A DNA stretch of 64,000 nucleotides, from NCBI GenBank assembly GCA_016788065.1, contig JAEUTI010000042.1, positions 1 to 64,000 of the forward strand, read 5' to 3'. Shown one piece after another: positions 34,308 through 43,679 of this stretch. The stretch is from Bacteroidia bacterium. GTDB taxonomy: Bacteria > Bacteroidota > Bacteroidia > AKYH767-A > OLB10. The stretch's first letter is position 1; the number at the start of each line of letters is the position of its first letter. The notes beneath the pieces are model-generated. The model saw only the letters and a list, made by a program, of their open reading frames with translations, did no database searches and had not been told where the DNA came from. The position numbers were made by a program, and so were the translations under genes.

Positions 34308-36443
34308 ATGGCTGTAATTGGAAAAATCCGCCAGAGAGCAGGCCTGCTAATTGGTATTGTGGGTTTTAGCTTAGTGGCTTTTATTCTGGGGGACCTTCTC
34401 ACATCAAACAGAAGTTTTATAACCGGTTCCGGAAATGAACTTGCTATCATTGGTAGCAAAAAGGTTGATATTCAGGAATTTGAAGCATTGGTTAAACAGC
34501 TTGAAGAAAACTACAAGATAAATACCGGCAACCAGACGGTAGATCAAAATACCTTAGAGTCACTTCGTGAACAAGCATGGACTCAGCTTTTGAACGAAGA
34601 AATACTTGGGAAACAAATTGAAAAAACCGGAATCAAAGTAAGTGCTGATGAGCTTTTTGATATGATTCAGGGAAAAAATCCACATCCTCAGATCAAGGAG
34701 GCGTTTAAAGATCCTAAAACCGGCGAATTTTCAGCTGCGAATGTAATTCAGTTTTTGAAAAACATGGATAACGATGCAACCGGTAAAACCAGAAATCAAT
34801 GGGTAGCATTTGAGAAGTACATTAATGAAGAACGGGTTAAAGAAAAGTATAATGAAATGATCAAACATGGTTTGTTCGTTACTACTGCCGAAGCAAAAAG
34901 AATGTATGAGAATCAAAATCGTACAGCCTCTGTTCGTTTTATTGACTTCAATTACACATCTATTGAAGATTCAACAATTAAAGTTGAAGATAAAGAATTA
35001 CGTGAATATTATAATTCACACCAGAATGACTTCAAACAGGAAGCTTCTCGCAAACTTGAGTATGTTACCTTCGATGTAGTTCCTTCAACAGAAGACAAAC
35101 AAAATGCTATTTCCAGTCTTGAAAAATTGGTGCAGGCTTTCCGTGAAACTACCGACGATTCGTTGTTCACTTCTATCAATTCTGATAACAAAATTGAAAT
35201 TGCATACTTCAAACAAAATTCTCTTGCTCCGGTTATCGATACTCCATTTTTTGGAGGCGCTGCAGTTGGCACAGTAATCGGACCATACGAAGAAGGAAAT
35301 GCTTATAAGGTTTCTAAATTGCTTGCTTCCAAAAACATGTCAGACTCTATCAAAGTGAGTCATGCATTGGTTGCATTTGCTGGCGCTGAACGTGCTCCTG
35401 CAGAAGTTACCCGCACTAGAGATCAGGCCAAAGCAACAGCTGACAGCTTACTGGCAATTATTAAAAAAGACGGCAATCGCTTTGCTGATATTGCAAAAAA
35501 TGCTTCTGACGATAAAGTTGCAGCAGAAAAAGAAGGTGATCTTGATTGGATCACTCAGGCAAGCCCAATGGATCCTAAATTTAAAGCCGGAGCTTTCGAA
35601 ACTGCAAAAGGTCAGGTTTCATTAGTTGAATCTCCATTCGGATTTCACTTGATTAAAGTAACGGATCAGACTGCAGCTGTTCGTCAGGTACAGGTTGCTT
35701 CTATCGATCGCCGCATTGAACCGGGCTCTAAAACATTCCAGGCAGCGTTTGCTAAAGCCAATGAGTTTGCAGCGAAAAATAAAACTCCTGAAGCCTTTGA
35801 AAAAGCTGTTCAGGAACAAGGATTAAACAAGCGTGTAGCTGATAATCTTAAAGAAACAGACAAATTCATTCCAGGATTGGAATCCCCTCGTGCATTGGTT
35901 CAATGGGCTTACAATTCTAAAAAAGGAGATGTTTCTAAAGTTTATGATTTCGGAAACAAATTTGTTATTGCTGTTCTTACTGAAGTGAAAGAAAAAGGTA
36001 TTGCTCCATACGAACAAGCGCTTGATCTGGTAAAAGGTAAAGTGATTACTCAGAAAAAAGCTCAAATGTTCATCGAGAAAATAAATGCCAAGATGAGCGG
36101 TGCAACTACTATCGATGCATTGGCATCAGCATTAGGTGTTCAGGTTAAAAATGCTGAAGGTGTTAATTTTAATTCCAGTTTCGTTGCAAATCTGGGTGTT
36201 GAACCAGCTTTGGTTGGAACCATATTCAGTCTTAAACAAGGTGTACTGTCTAAACCTGTGGAAGGAGCAACCGGTGTTTTTGTTGCTGTTATAGACAGAA
36301 TTTCAGAACCTGCTGCTACAACAGATTATTCTAATAACAAAAAGCAAGCAATCCAGCAGTTACAGCAAAGAACAACTTATGAAGTGTTCAATGCGCTTAA
36401 AGAGAAAGCCAATATTACCGATAACAGAGGTAAATACTACTAA
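34308..36443 (+). CDS. Membrane-anchored peptidyl-prolyl isomerase (PpiD/SurA type)
   Basis: A 711-residue envelope foldase. One N-terminal membrane helix (GLLIGIVGFSLVAFILGDLL, 12-31) anchors it in the inner membrane with the rest in the periplasm. A SurA_N-like helical chaperone region (45-220) precedes a parvulin domain (about 345-460: SHALVAF, FADIAKNASDD, EGDLDWITQASPMDPKFKAG, SPFGFHLIKVTD). A second, diverged parvulin-like unit may lie at about 480-600. The end is helical. PpiD-like proteins help outer-membrane proteins leave the Sec translocon, which fits the lptC neighbourhood. It ends before a strong terminator. Confidence 0.9.
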   Translation: MAVIGKIRQRAGLLIGIVGFSLVAFILGDLLTSNRSFITGSGNELAIIGSKKVDIQEFEALVKQLEENYKINTGNQTVDQNTLESLREQAWTQLLNEEILGKQIEKTGIKVSADELFDMIQGKNPHPQIKEAFKDPKTGEFSAANVIQFLKNMDNDATGKTRNQWVAFEKYINEERVKEKYNEMIKHGLFVTTAEAKRMYENQNRTASVRFIDFNYTSIEDSTIKVEDKELREYYNSHQNDFKQEASRKLEYVTFDVVPSTEDKQNAISSLEKLVQAFRETTDDSLFTSINSDNKIEIAYFKQNSLAPVIDTPFFGGAAVGTVIGPYEEGNAYKVSKLLASKNMSDSIKVSHALVAFAGAERAPAEVTRTRDQAKATADSLLAIIKKDGNRFADIAKNASDDKVAAEKEGDLDWITQASPMDPKFKAGAFETAKGQVSLVESPFGFHLIKVTDQTAAVRQVQVASIDRRIEPGSKTFQAAFAKANEFAAKNKTPEAFEKAVQEQGLNKRVADNLKETDKFIPGLESPRALVQWAYNSKKGDVSKVYDFGNKFVIAVLTEVKEKGIAPYEQALDLVKGKVITQKKAQMFIEKINAKMSGATTIDALASALGVQVKNAEGVNFNSSFVANLGVEPALVGTIFSLKQGVLSKPVEGATGVFVAVIDRISEPAATTDYSNNKKQAIQQLQQRTTYEVFNALKEKANITDNRGKYY

Positions 36444-36465
36444 AAATACTGCCATTTGGCAATCA

Positions 36466-36497
36466 AAGCCGTTCTGAAACCCAGAACGGCTTTTTTA
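36466..36497 (+). terminator. Terminator after the ppiD-like gene
   Basis: 11-bp stem AAGCCGTTCTG / CAGAACGGCTT, loop AAACC, then TTTTTAT. Confidence 0.92.
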
Positions 36498-36534
36498 TTT
36501 ATTAACGTTTGAAGGTAACTCTAAAAGTTAATTT

Positions 36535-36542
36535 TATATTTG
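36535..36542 (+). promoter_or_regulatory. Putative -7 box of the membrane-protein gene
   Basis: TATATTTG, 10 bp before ATG 36553. A TTTG lies 23 bp upstream, longer than the usual spacing. It predicts a leader of about 6 nt. Confidence 0.45.
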
Positions 36543-36552
36543 TAATTCAGGT

Positions 36553-37191
36553 ATGGATATTAAAAGTCAGTTAAGAGTTTCAGCGCCCGTGTTGGTGATG
36601 GTTTATGCCTTTACCACCGCAATTCTTTCCATTGTTATTTTCCTGGGCATTGAACATAATATTGAACTGGATCATTTTACCCAGGATCCAGCAACTATTA
36701 TGTCGACACCTTTTTATCTTGGATTCTTTTCCTATGTAGGAATTCTATTCTGGTGTGCTGCAGCAGTGATTTGCTTTTATACCAGAGCCATCCTACCGGA
36801 AACAACCGAAAACATCAGACTCCGCAGTTTTATGCTTTATTCCGGTCTGGTTACCTCTTTGCTTATGTTTGATGACTTATTCCTGCTACACGAATTAGTC
36901 CTTCCGGAAATATTCCTGCTTCCTGAAGAAGTAGTTTATCTCCTTTATCTGAATATATTGCTGGTGTATGCCGTACTCTTTCGTGCAGAAATTCAGAAAA
37001 GCGAATATATTGTTCTTGTTATTGCTGCTGGAATGATTGGTGCTTCTCAATTTGTTGATTCGATTCCGATGCCTTTACCCGAAGATTCATTTCTGGAAGA
37101 TGCTGTAAAACTTTTCGGAATTGTAACTTGGTTCACCTATTTTGCAAGACTTGGTCACACAAAAATTCAAGAAAGATTGCAATTAAAGTAA
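36553..37191 (+). CDS. Polytopic membrane protein of unknown function
   Basis: 212 residues with about six membrane segments (15-32, 55-76, 92-108, 124-142, 150-166, 185-200). Acidic residues within or beside them (MFDDLFLLHELVLPE) are notable: a D-D...H-E pattern could bind metal, but this is a guess. No family is recognised. It is a single gene between a terminator and the convergent gldH. Confidence 0.65.
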   Translation: MDIKSQLRVSAPVLVMVYAFTTAILSIVIFLGIEHNIELDHFTQDPATIMSTPFYLGFFSYVGILFWCAAAVICFYTRAILPETTENIRLRSFMLYSGLVTSLLMFDDLFLLHELVLPEIFLLPEEVVYLLYLNILLVYAVLFRAEIQKSEYIVLVIAAGMIGASQFVDSIPMPLPEDSFLEDAVKLFGIVTWFTYFARLGHTKIQERLQLK

Positions 37192-37198
37192 AGGCGCT

Positions 37199-37663
37199 TT
37201 AATCAACCTTTTCAATCCTGATTCCTGCATCCATAATTCCAGGCAAAGGATTTATCCGCATAGCCTGATTCAATTCAAATCTATATTCTCCTGGCTGTGT
37301 GAACTGAACATTTTCTTTAAAAAGTATCCTGTTATCCCAAATATCGCCTAAGCCTTCTCCCAGCCATCGTCCCTCAGGAGAGGCAAGAATGCATTCAACC
37401 GTATCACGATGAACTTGTCCCTGTGGGAAGGTAGTATTCACAAAAAGATACAGATTGCTGAACCGGTAAAACCCGGCATTACGAACATTAATGTAAACAT
37501 TGTAACCCAACGAAGTGTCTTCTACAGAAACTAAAAAACTGATTGGTACATCTTTGTCCCATTCCATTTTTGGTATTTCTTTATTCTCTTCAAAATAGCG
37601 AGACGAATCACATGAAGTGAATGCAATAGCTACGAACAACAAGCACACGAAAACCCGGGTCAT
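37199..37663 (-). CDS. gldH: Gliding motility lipoprotein GldH
   Basis: A 154-residue lipoprotein (signal FVCLLFVAIAFTSC, lipidated Cys18). FEENKEIPKMEWDKD, YNVYINVRNAGFYRFSNLYL, PEGRWLGEGLGDIWDNRILF and PGIMDAGIRIEKVD match GldH. In Flavobacterium GldH is needed for gliding, although homologues also occur in non-gliding Bacteroidota. It follows the ricT-like gene with a 3-bp gap, and ricT-like, gldH and holB clustering is common in this phylum as far as I recall. Other gld genes are not in the window. Confidence 0.92.
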   Translation of the reverse strand: MTRVFVCLLFVAIAFTSCDSSRYFEENKEIPKMEWDKDVPISFLVSVEDTSLGYNVYINVRNAGFYRFSNLYLFVNTTFPQGQVHRDTVECILASPEGRWLGEGLGDIWDNRILFKENVQFTQPGEYRFELNQAMRINPLPGIMDAGIRIEKVD

Positions 37664-37666
37664 ATC

Positions 37667-39361
37667 TTATTCCTTTGGAGGTTCTGTTTTAGGAGGTGCC
37701 TGACGAACACGTTGTGGCCTCGATGACTCACTTCCTGATGATGATGCATTTGATGGATTTGAACTTGCAGGAGGAGTTGCAGGCCTAGGTGGCTGAGGAG
37801 CAGCTGACTGTTGTGGTGGAACAGGTGGTTTTGATTCTGAACTGGATGATGGTGAAGTCGGTCTGCGCTCGGGGCGATTCCCTTGTGAAGGGGCCGGTTG
37901 TGATGAATTTCCCGGAAGCTGACCTTCCTCGGTCGGAAGTGGTCTTGATTCCTGACTTTGACGTGGTGGCAAAGGTTTTCGTTCCGTACGTTCATTTGAA
38001 GTATTATCCTGCGCTGGCCTTGGAGGTCTTTGATCCTGACCTTGCCGGGGTGGTAAAGGCTTCCGATCATTTCTTTCATTCACATTTCCGGAATTTGCCT
38101 TTTGCGGTTGCGATTGACCTGAATCCGGGGATGTCCGGTTTTTATTTTTAAAACGATCCTGTGGTTGTCCCGATGGTCTTGCCTGAGATGGTCCTGCGTT
38201 TTTATTGTTCTCTGCCCCACCCTTTTTCTTTTTCTTCTTACCTTTTTTCTCCATCATGCGGGTCAGACTATCTTGTCCGACAACATCAGCATAATCGAGT
38301 GGCTTTTCATATAAAGTGGTTTCTACATAATCATTCAGATCGACGGGCTTTTCACCTTGTTTGTTCAAGGCAATTACTTCCTTTACTCTGTCAACTGACA
38401 ATGCAATCCAGTTATCGGAATTCACAAATTCACCTGGTGCACCGGTCTCAACATAAGCGAACCACATCATTCTTTTGAAAATATCTGTTTTGCGGTGCAG
38501 TGCATATCCCTTTTTAGTTTCCAAACGGGAATTAGAATCAGGTATGTCTGCAATAGCATCTAAGTAAGAATCGAGTTCATAATTCAGGCAGCATTTTAAT
38601 TTACCACATTGCCCGGCTAATTTCAGCGGGTTCAGCGATAAATTCTGATACCTGGCAGCACTTGTGCTTACTACTTTAAAATCGGTTAACCACGTCGAGC
38701 AGCACAATTCTCTTCCACAAGATCCGATTCCACCTAAGCGACTTGCTTCCTGGCGCATTCCAATCTGGCGCATTTCAATACGAACCTTAAATTCTTCAGC
38801 AAGTTTTTTAATGAGCTCTCTGAAATCTACCCGTTCCTCGGCTGTGTAAAAGAAGGTGGCTTTTTTACCATCACCCTGATATTCTACATCACTCAGCTTC
38901 ATCCTCAGATTCAGACTAAGTGCAATGGAACGAGCCCTGTACATGGTTTCTACTTCCAATGCCTTTACAGCATTGAATTTTTCGACATCAGCAGGACGCG
39001 CTAACCGATATAGTGCTTTAATTTCATCACTATCTTCTGTAACACCTTTCTTCTTCAACTGAAAACGAACCAGCTCGCCCGCAATAGAAACTGTGCCAAT
39101 ATCATGACCCGGATTTCCTTCCACCGCAACCATATCTCCGGTTTTCAATTCCAGATATTCAGAGTTTCGGAAAAATTCTTTGCGACTCCCTTTGAATCGG
39201 ACCTCAACTATGTTGTAAGGCTTTTCTCCCTGAGGAAGCTCCATATCGGCAAGCCAGTTATAAACATTCAGCTTATTACAGCCACTGGTACCACATGTGC
39301 CATTATTTTTACAACCCGGAGAAGTATCACCTGTACTGGTTGAACATGAACTGCAACCCAT
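37667..39361 (-). CDS. PSP1/RicT-family protein with long Pro-rich tail
   Basis: 564 residues. The N-terminal part starts MGCSSCSTSTGDTSPGCKNN, a Cys-rich segment. Residues 40-300 are the PSP1 domain: VEVRFKGSRKEFFRN, FFYTAEERVDFRELIKKL, ELCCSTWLTDF and LAGQCGKLKCCLNYE, with conserved Cys. In Bacillus RicT (YaaT) forms an Fe-S complex with RicA and RicF that affects RNA processing and development; the role in Bacteroidota is not clear. From about 370 the chain is disordered and rich in Pro, Gln, Arg and Ser (RPERRPTSPSSSSESKPP), much longer than the Bacillus protein. It lies between holB and gldH on the same strand. Confidence 0.88.
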   Translation of the reverse strand: MGCSSCSTSTGDTSPGCKNNGTCGTSGCNKLNVYNWLADMELPQGEKPYNIVEVRFKGSRKEFFRNSEYLELKTGDMVAVEGNPGHDIGTVSIAGELVRFQLKKKGVTEDSDEIKALYRLARPADVEKFNAVKALEVETMYRARSIALSLNLRMKLSDVEYQGDGKKATFFYTAEERVDFRELIKKLAEEFKVRIEMRQIGMRQEASRLGGIGSCGRELCCSTWLTDFKVVSTSAARYQNLSLNPLKLAGQCGKLKCCLNYELDSYLDAIADIPDSNSRLETKKGYALHRKTDIFKRMMWFAYVETGAPGEFVNSDNWIALSVDRVKEVIALNKQGEKPVDLNDYVETTLYEKPLDYADVVGQDSLTRMMEKKGKKKKKKGGAENNKNAGPSQARPSGQPQDRFKNKNRTSPDSGQSQPQKANSGNVNERNDRKPLPPRQGQDQRPPRPAQDNTSNERTERKPLPPRQSQESRPLPTEEGQLPGNSSQPAPSQGNRPERRPTSPSSSSESKPPVPPQQSAAPQPPRPATPPASSNPSNASSSGSESSRPQRVRQAPPKTEPPKE

Positions 39362-39439
39362 TTTTTGTTTCTTTTAGTTATGGAAATAGGAACGAATCAG
39401 GCTGTCATCGCATTCAATCTTAATCGCCATCATGGCATT

Positions 39440-40594
39440 TTAAGGTTTTGCAATATTCAATAACTGATTCATTTTAAAAGACAAATCTAAGAATAATATT
39501 TTGGCATTAGCATTCCGCTCGACTGCGTAATGAGCCCTGTTCAGCAATTTAGCTATTTCTGCTATATTTCCTTCATGAATGAATCGTGTGAATTTACTGA
39601 AATTCGGAATCACTTCATCATCAAACCGCACCATGGACCGATCGGCATGATTTACGAGCATGCATTCACGCCCTGCTTCCAGGCAAAAGCCAAGGAATGT
39701 CTTTTGATATTCCCGACCGGCTTTCGCAATGTTTTCAATCCAGTTGTTGAGTTCATGCCAGGCATGCTTCCCTCCTTTTTCATGAAACGGATTGTAGCAG
39801 AGCCGCATCCACATTATAAAGTCGTTTTCAACCCTAAAATCATTTTCTGAACTTCCAGCCAGTGTTAAAGCAACATTGTACCTTCCATCAGCGAGATTCG
39901 CAATTCTGCGAGCCTGAACTGCATCAACCCGCATTTTACTCATTATGCCTTCTGCAATTTCAGAAACGGTAAGTAGCGGAATTTTAATCAATTGAGTTCG
40001 TGAAAGAATGGTAGACAGCAATTGTTCACGATGTTCTGAAACCAAAATGAATAGGGTCTTCTCTGGTGGTTCTTCCAGAATTTTCAGCAATTTATTACTT
40101 GCATCTACCCGCATTTTTTCCGGAAGCCATACAATCAAAATTTTATAATCAGCTTCATATGGTTTCAGACTCAGCTTTCTTTGAATGTCACTGCTTTCTT
40201 CAACCGACATGAATCCCTGTTTCGAGTCGGAGCCCAATGCTTCATACCATTGATTAACATCCAGATATGGGTTTGCTAGTACTGCTTCCCGCCATTGAGT
40301 AAGAAAATCGGTGCTTTTTGATGGTTTACTTTTGCCGGAGAAAACCGGATAGGCATAATGCAGGTCGGGATGTGTCATTTTGCGGTGCTTAATACACGAC
40401 CTACAAACTCCGCAAGAGTCTGTTAATGAAGGATTTTCGCAATGAATAAAGGCAGCATAGGCCATTGCTAGTGCTAATCCTGTATGGCCTTCATAGCCAG
40501 CAAATAATTGAGCATGACTAATACGCTTGTCGTGCACCGACTGCAGCAGTCTATTTATAACATCTTGTTTACCAACTATTTCAGAAAATTTCAT
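39440..40594 (-). CDS. holB: DNA polymerase III subunit delta' (clamp-loader)
   Basis: 384 residues. It starts MKFSEIVGKQDVINRLLQSVHDKRISHAQLFAG as clamp-loader AAA+ subunits do. The P-loop region (GYEGHTGLALA) lacks the GKT triad, as expected for delta', which does not hydrolyse ATP. The Zn module is CGVCRSC with an upstream Cys (IHCEN). ILIVWLPEKMRVDASNKLLKILEEPP is the Walker-B region and ILSRTQLI the sensor-1 region. It is the first gene of the holB-ricT-gldH series. Confidence 0.92.
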   Translation of the reverse strand: MKFSEIVGKQDVINRLLQSVHDKRISHAQLFAGYEGHTGLALAMAYAAFIHCENPSLTDSCGVCRSCIKHRKMTHPDLHYAYPVFSGKSKPSKSTDFLTQWREAVLANPYLDVNQWYEALGSDSKQGFMSVEESSDIQRKLSLKPYEADYKILIVWLPEKMRVDASNKLLKILEEPPEKTLFILVSEHREQLLSTILSRTQLIKIPLLTVSEIAEGIMSKMRVDAVQARRIANLADGRYNVALTLAGSSENDFRVENDFIMWMRLCYNPFHEKGGKHAWHELNNWIENIAKAGREYQKTFLGFCLEAGRECMLVNHADRSMVRFDDEVIPNFSKFTRFIHEGNIAEIAKLLNRAHYAVERNANAKILFLDLSFKMNQLLNIAKP

Positions 40595-40672
40595 AAGCTA
40601 TCTCTCCACAAAAATACTAAGGATTTCCCGGATGTCGGAATTCCGCCTATTGAATTAACAGCCTTATTGATG

Positions 40673-40680
40673 TAAATTTG
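40673..40680 (+). promoter_or_regulatory. Putative -7 box of pgk, 4 bp from the start codon
   Basis: TAAATTTG with ATTG 20 bp upstream. The box ends 4 bp before ATG 40685, so the transcript should begin at or next to the start codon. Confidence 0.6.
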
Positions 40681-40684
40681 CACC

Positions 40685-41881
40685 ATGAAAACAATCGACC
40701 AATATAATTTCTCCGGAAAGAAGGCATTAATTCGAGTAGACTTTAACGTACCTCTTGATAAAGCTACTTTGGCTGTTACAGATGATACCAGAATCAGAGC
40801 AGCGATAGATACTATTCGTAAAATTCTTGCTGATGGTGGTTCTGTAATATTAATGTCGCATCTGGGCAGACCGAAAGAAGGGCCAGCAGATAAGTATTCA
40901 CTTCGTCATGTTGTGAAGACTCTTTCAGAATTACTGAAAAAGGATATCAAGTTTGCCGATGATTGTATTGGTGAGCAGGCAAAAACACTAGCGGCGGGTT
41001 TAAAGCCAGGAGAAGTTCTTTTGTTGGAAAATTTGCGTTTTTATAAAGAAGAAGAAAAAGGCGATGAAGCTTTTGCACAAAAACTTGCTTCATTGGGAGA
41101 TGTATATGTAAACGATGCTTTCGGAACTGCACATCGTCGTCACGCATCTACAGCTGTAATTGCACAGTACTTTCCAGGAAATAAATTATTCGGCTATGTA
41201 ATGGCGAATGAATTAACCAATGCGAACAGAGTATTGAGCAGTGCACAAAAACCATTCACTGCAATTACGGGTGGTGCGAAAGTATCTGACAAAATATTAA
41301 TCATTGAACAATTGCTGAATAAAGTTGATCATCTGATTATTGGTGGAGGAATGTCGTACACATTTTTCAGAGCCATGGGAGGTCAAACTGGATCGTCTCT
41401 TTGTGAAGAAGATAAGCTGGATCTTGCAAGAGAAATTTTAGACAAAGCAGCAGCTAAAGGAGTAAAAATTCATTTGCCTGTTGACTCCATTATTGCGGAT
41501 TCATTCAGCAATGAAGCCAATCACAAAACATGTCCATCCGGTGAAATTCCTGATGGCTGGATGGGATTAGATATTGGACCTGTTGCAGCTATGCAATTTG
41601 CAGAAGTAATCAGTCATTCCAAAACAATTCTTTGGAATGGTCCAATGGGAGTTTTTGAAATGTCGAATTTTGAAAGAGGAACCCGCATGGTTGCAGATGC
41701 AATTGTACATGCAACATCGATGGGAGCTTTTTCACTGATTGGAGGAGGTGATTCCGCTGCAGCGATTAATAAATTTGATCTGGGAAGTAAAGTTTCCTAT
41801 GTATCTACCGGAGGCGGTGCATTGTTGGAATACATAGAAGGAAAAGTGTTGCCGGGTGTAGAAATGCTACTCGCCGATTAA
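40685..41881 (+). CDS. pgk: Phosphoglycerate kinase
   Basis: A 398-residue glycolytic enzyme making ATP from 1,3-bisphosphoglycerate. [23 protein letters not shown] and [14 protein letters not shown] are the substrate-binding segments. GGAKVSDKI and [10 protein letters not shown] belong to the hinge and C domain. [18 protein letters not shown] and [14 protein letters not shown] bind the nucleotide. The start [20 protein letters not shown] fits family length. The promoter box almost touches the ATG, so a leaderless mRNA is likely. Its last 15 bp overlap the convergent cvpA gene. Confidence 0.97.
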   Translation: MKTIDQYNFSGKKALIRVDFNVPLDKATLAVTDDTRIRAAIDTIRKILADGGSVILMSHLGRPKEGPADKYSLRHVVKTLSELLKKDIKFADDCIGEQAKTLAAGLKPGEVLLLENLRFYKEEEKGDEAFAQKLASLGDVYVNDAFGTAHRRHASTAVIAQYFPGNKLFGYVMANELTNANRVLSSAQKPFTAITGGAKVSDKILIIEQLLNKVDHLIIGGGMSYTFFRAMGGQTGSSLCEEDKLDLAREILDKAAAKGVKIHLPVDSIIADSFSNEANHKTCPSGEIPDGWMGLDIGPVAAMQFAEVISHSKTILWNGPMGVFEMSNFERGTRMVADAIVHATSMGAFSLIGGGDSAAAINKFDLGSKVSYVSTGGGALLEYIEGKVLPGVEMLLAD

Positions 41882-42397
41882 CGAACCCGAGCCTAAGTTT
41901 TCACGGAATTCATCTTTCACATCTTTCACTGCAGGTGCGAGTGCTGATGCTGCTTTTAAAACATAGGGATATAAAACCGATTCTTTCCGTGACTTTTCAG
42001 GAATCGGATTCCAGCTTCCTTCAAGTGGTTTCAACAACCAGAAAATCACAGATACTGCAAGAGCAAATTTCAAAACACCTAACACTGCACCTGCAATTTT
42101 ATTGAACACATTGAGAGAAGCAATTTTCAAAACGGCTTCCATCAATTTCGCATAAAAAATGAAAATTACAAGGATTACTCCGAATACAATCAGGAATGAA
42201 ATGTAATGCAGTAAATGCCCTTCATCATCTGTAATCTTTTGCAATAAATCATAAGCTAAGCCGGAGAATTTAAATCCAAGATACACGCCGAGAATCAGGC
42301 CAATGATCATGGCTACTTCGAAAAGTAATCCTTTTTGAAATCCTTTGTATGCACCATAAACTAATGGCACAGCAATAATCACATCCAGAAAATTCAT
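41867..42397 (-). CDS. CvpA-family membrane protein
   Basis: 176 residues with four membrane segments (5-22, 28-46, 64-83, 98-122) and a hydrophilic tail. [25 protein letters not shown] is the CvpA start, and [16 protein letters not shown] and [16 protein letters not shown] follow the family pattern. CvpA was named for colicin V production, but its general role is envelope-related and not well defined. The start overlaps the stop of the VWA gene by 4 bp, so the two are translationally coupled. The 3' end overlaps pgk convergently. Confidence 0.88.
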   Translation of the reverse strand: MNFLDVIIAVPLVYGAYKGFQKGLLFEVAMIIGLILGVYLGFKFSGLAYDLLQKITDDEGHLLHYISFLIVFGVILVIFIFYAKLMEAVLKIASLNVFNKIAGAVLGVLKFALAVSVIFWLLKPLEGSWNPIPEKSRKESVLYPYVLKAASALAPAVKDVKDEFRENLGSGSLIGE

Positions 42398-43563
42398 CGT
42401 CTGAATTCAATGCTGGCTGAAGTTCCGGTAGTGAAACCTTTTTCTGCAGCACGGCGATTTAAATCTTGAATAACTATTCTTTCGAAAATATCTGACTTAT
42501 CAATGTCACGGGCCTCGAGCCTTTTATTGATAGTAATTTGTCTGTCGTAAGGAATATGTCTTCGTAAGTCAGAAATAGTTTTGGTTCTTTTCTCCTTCAG
42601 GTTTAGAGCAGAATTTCTGACATACTCCGGAGTTTTAAATTTTAGAGAATCGGGAAGCAAAGACATTTCCAAAGCTTCGAGATTAGAGTTCGTCATCTTA
42701 ATATAATCGATCAAATCCCAGTTTTGCTGATGAAACTGATAGCGATCTGAAATCTTATAAAACAACCTCGATTCAAATGTCATTTCATTGGCAAGCAAAG
42801 CGTTTTTGTCGATGTTGGTCATCATCTTATAACGTTCCGAACCATTATTCCCGTAATAAAGATAAGTAGCATTTAATTTGCCGGCCAACTCTTTGAATTC
42901 CGGAACATTGGTGGATGTTAAAACCAAAGGTGTACGCTTATGAATTTTCATATCGTATTGCTCACCACCTGCAAGCCGCGCAATTTCTCTCCATCCCGGC
43001 AATTCTTTATCGGCATTATTGCGGGTCCTGCAATACAAGGTATTTACAATTATTTTTTTGTCTGATGCTAATTCACAAGCGTCCCGATAATTGTCACCAC
43101 CCGAATTCACCATTCCATTTCCTACGAGATAAATCACCTTAAGAGCATCATTATCATCAGACCAGTTCATTTGTTTGACTGACACGCGCAAAGCTTCACC
43201 TACTAACTGATCACCTTTCTCGATGGTAGGTTTCAATTTATACAATTCAAAACTGAGTTGATCGAAATCACTGGTTAGGTTTTGAAGCACCTTGACATAC
43301 CCTGATTTTGCACCAAATGAAGGACGGGAAAAGGCAACTACTCCAATGCGAAGTTCCGGTGCCGGGCGATACGAATTCACCTGATTAATTATATCCCAGA
43401 GTTTTTCTCTGACGTCATCAAGAAGTCCATTGGTGCTACCACTTAAATCGAGACAAAGCACTACATCAATAGCCTCACGACCACGGGATGGCGATGAAGT
43501 ATTGCCGGTGTAGAACAACAGGAAAAAGAAAAAAATGAATATTTTGATAATTTTCATGGGCAT
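42394..43563 (-). CDS. Exported von Willebrand factor A domain protein
   Basis: 389 residues with a signal peptide (IIKIFIFFFFLLFYTG). The VWA domain spans about 30-235 with a MIDAS motif DLSGST (start of domain) and further LTSDFD and LVGNGMVNSGGD segments, so metal-dependent protein binding is possible. The C-terminal 150 residues are helical and basic (LNLKEKRTKTISDLRRHIPYD) with no family recognised. It overlaps the CvpA-family gene by 4 bp. The partner protein is unknown. Confidence 0.82.
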   Translation of the reverse strand: MPMKIIKIFIFFFFLLFYTGNTSSPSRGREAIDVVLCLDLSGSTNGLLDDVREKLWDIINQVNSYRPAPELRIGVVAFSRPSFGAKSGYVKVLQNLTSDFDQLSFELYKLKPTIEKGDQLVGEALRVSVKQMNWSDDNDALKVIYLVGNGMVNSGGDNYRDACELASDKKIIVNTLYCRTRNNADKELPGWREIARLAGGEQYDMKIHKRTPLVLTSTNVPEFKELAGKLNATYLYYGNNGSERYKMMTNIDKNALLANEMTFESRLFYKISDRYQFHQQNWDLIDYIKMTNSNLEALEMSLLPDSLKFKTPEYVRNSALNLKEKRTKTISDLRRHIPYDRQITINKRLEARDIDKSDIFERIVIQDLNRRAAEKGFTTGTSASIEFRR

Positions 43564-43663
43564 GTCCGAATCAGGGATTTACCGGAAGAAGTTCGGAAAA
43601 CCCTGAAATATGAGGACTTGTGCAAAATTAAGACCCGAAAATGCACAGTAACTGCGGGTTTCG

Positions 43664-43671
43664 TATTTTTG
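43664..43671 (+). promoter_or_regulatory. Putative -7 box before the 114-residue gene
   Basis: TATTTTTG, 8 bp before ATG 43680. It supports that start over the upstream ATG at 43641, which would lie before the transcription start. Confidence 0.45.
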
Positions 43672-43679
43672 TTAACAAT

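Noticed and set aside
38161-38478. Forward open frames inside the RicT-like gene
   Set aside because: Shadow frames opposite a clear PSP1 protein, without any start context.
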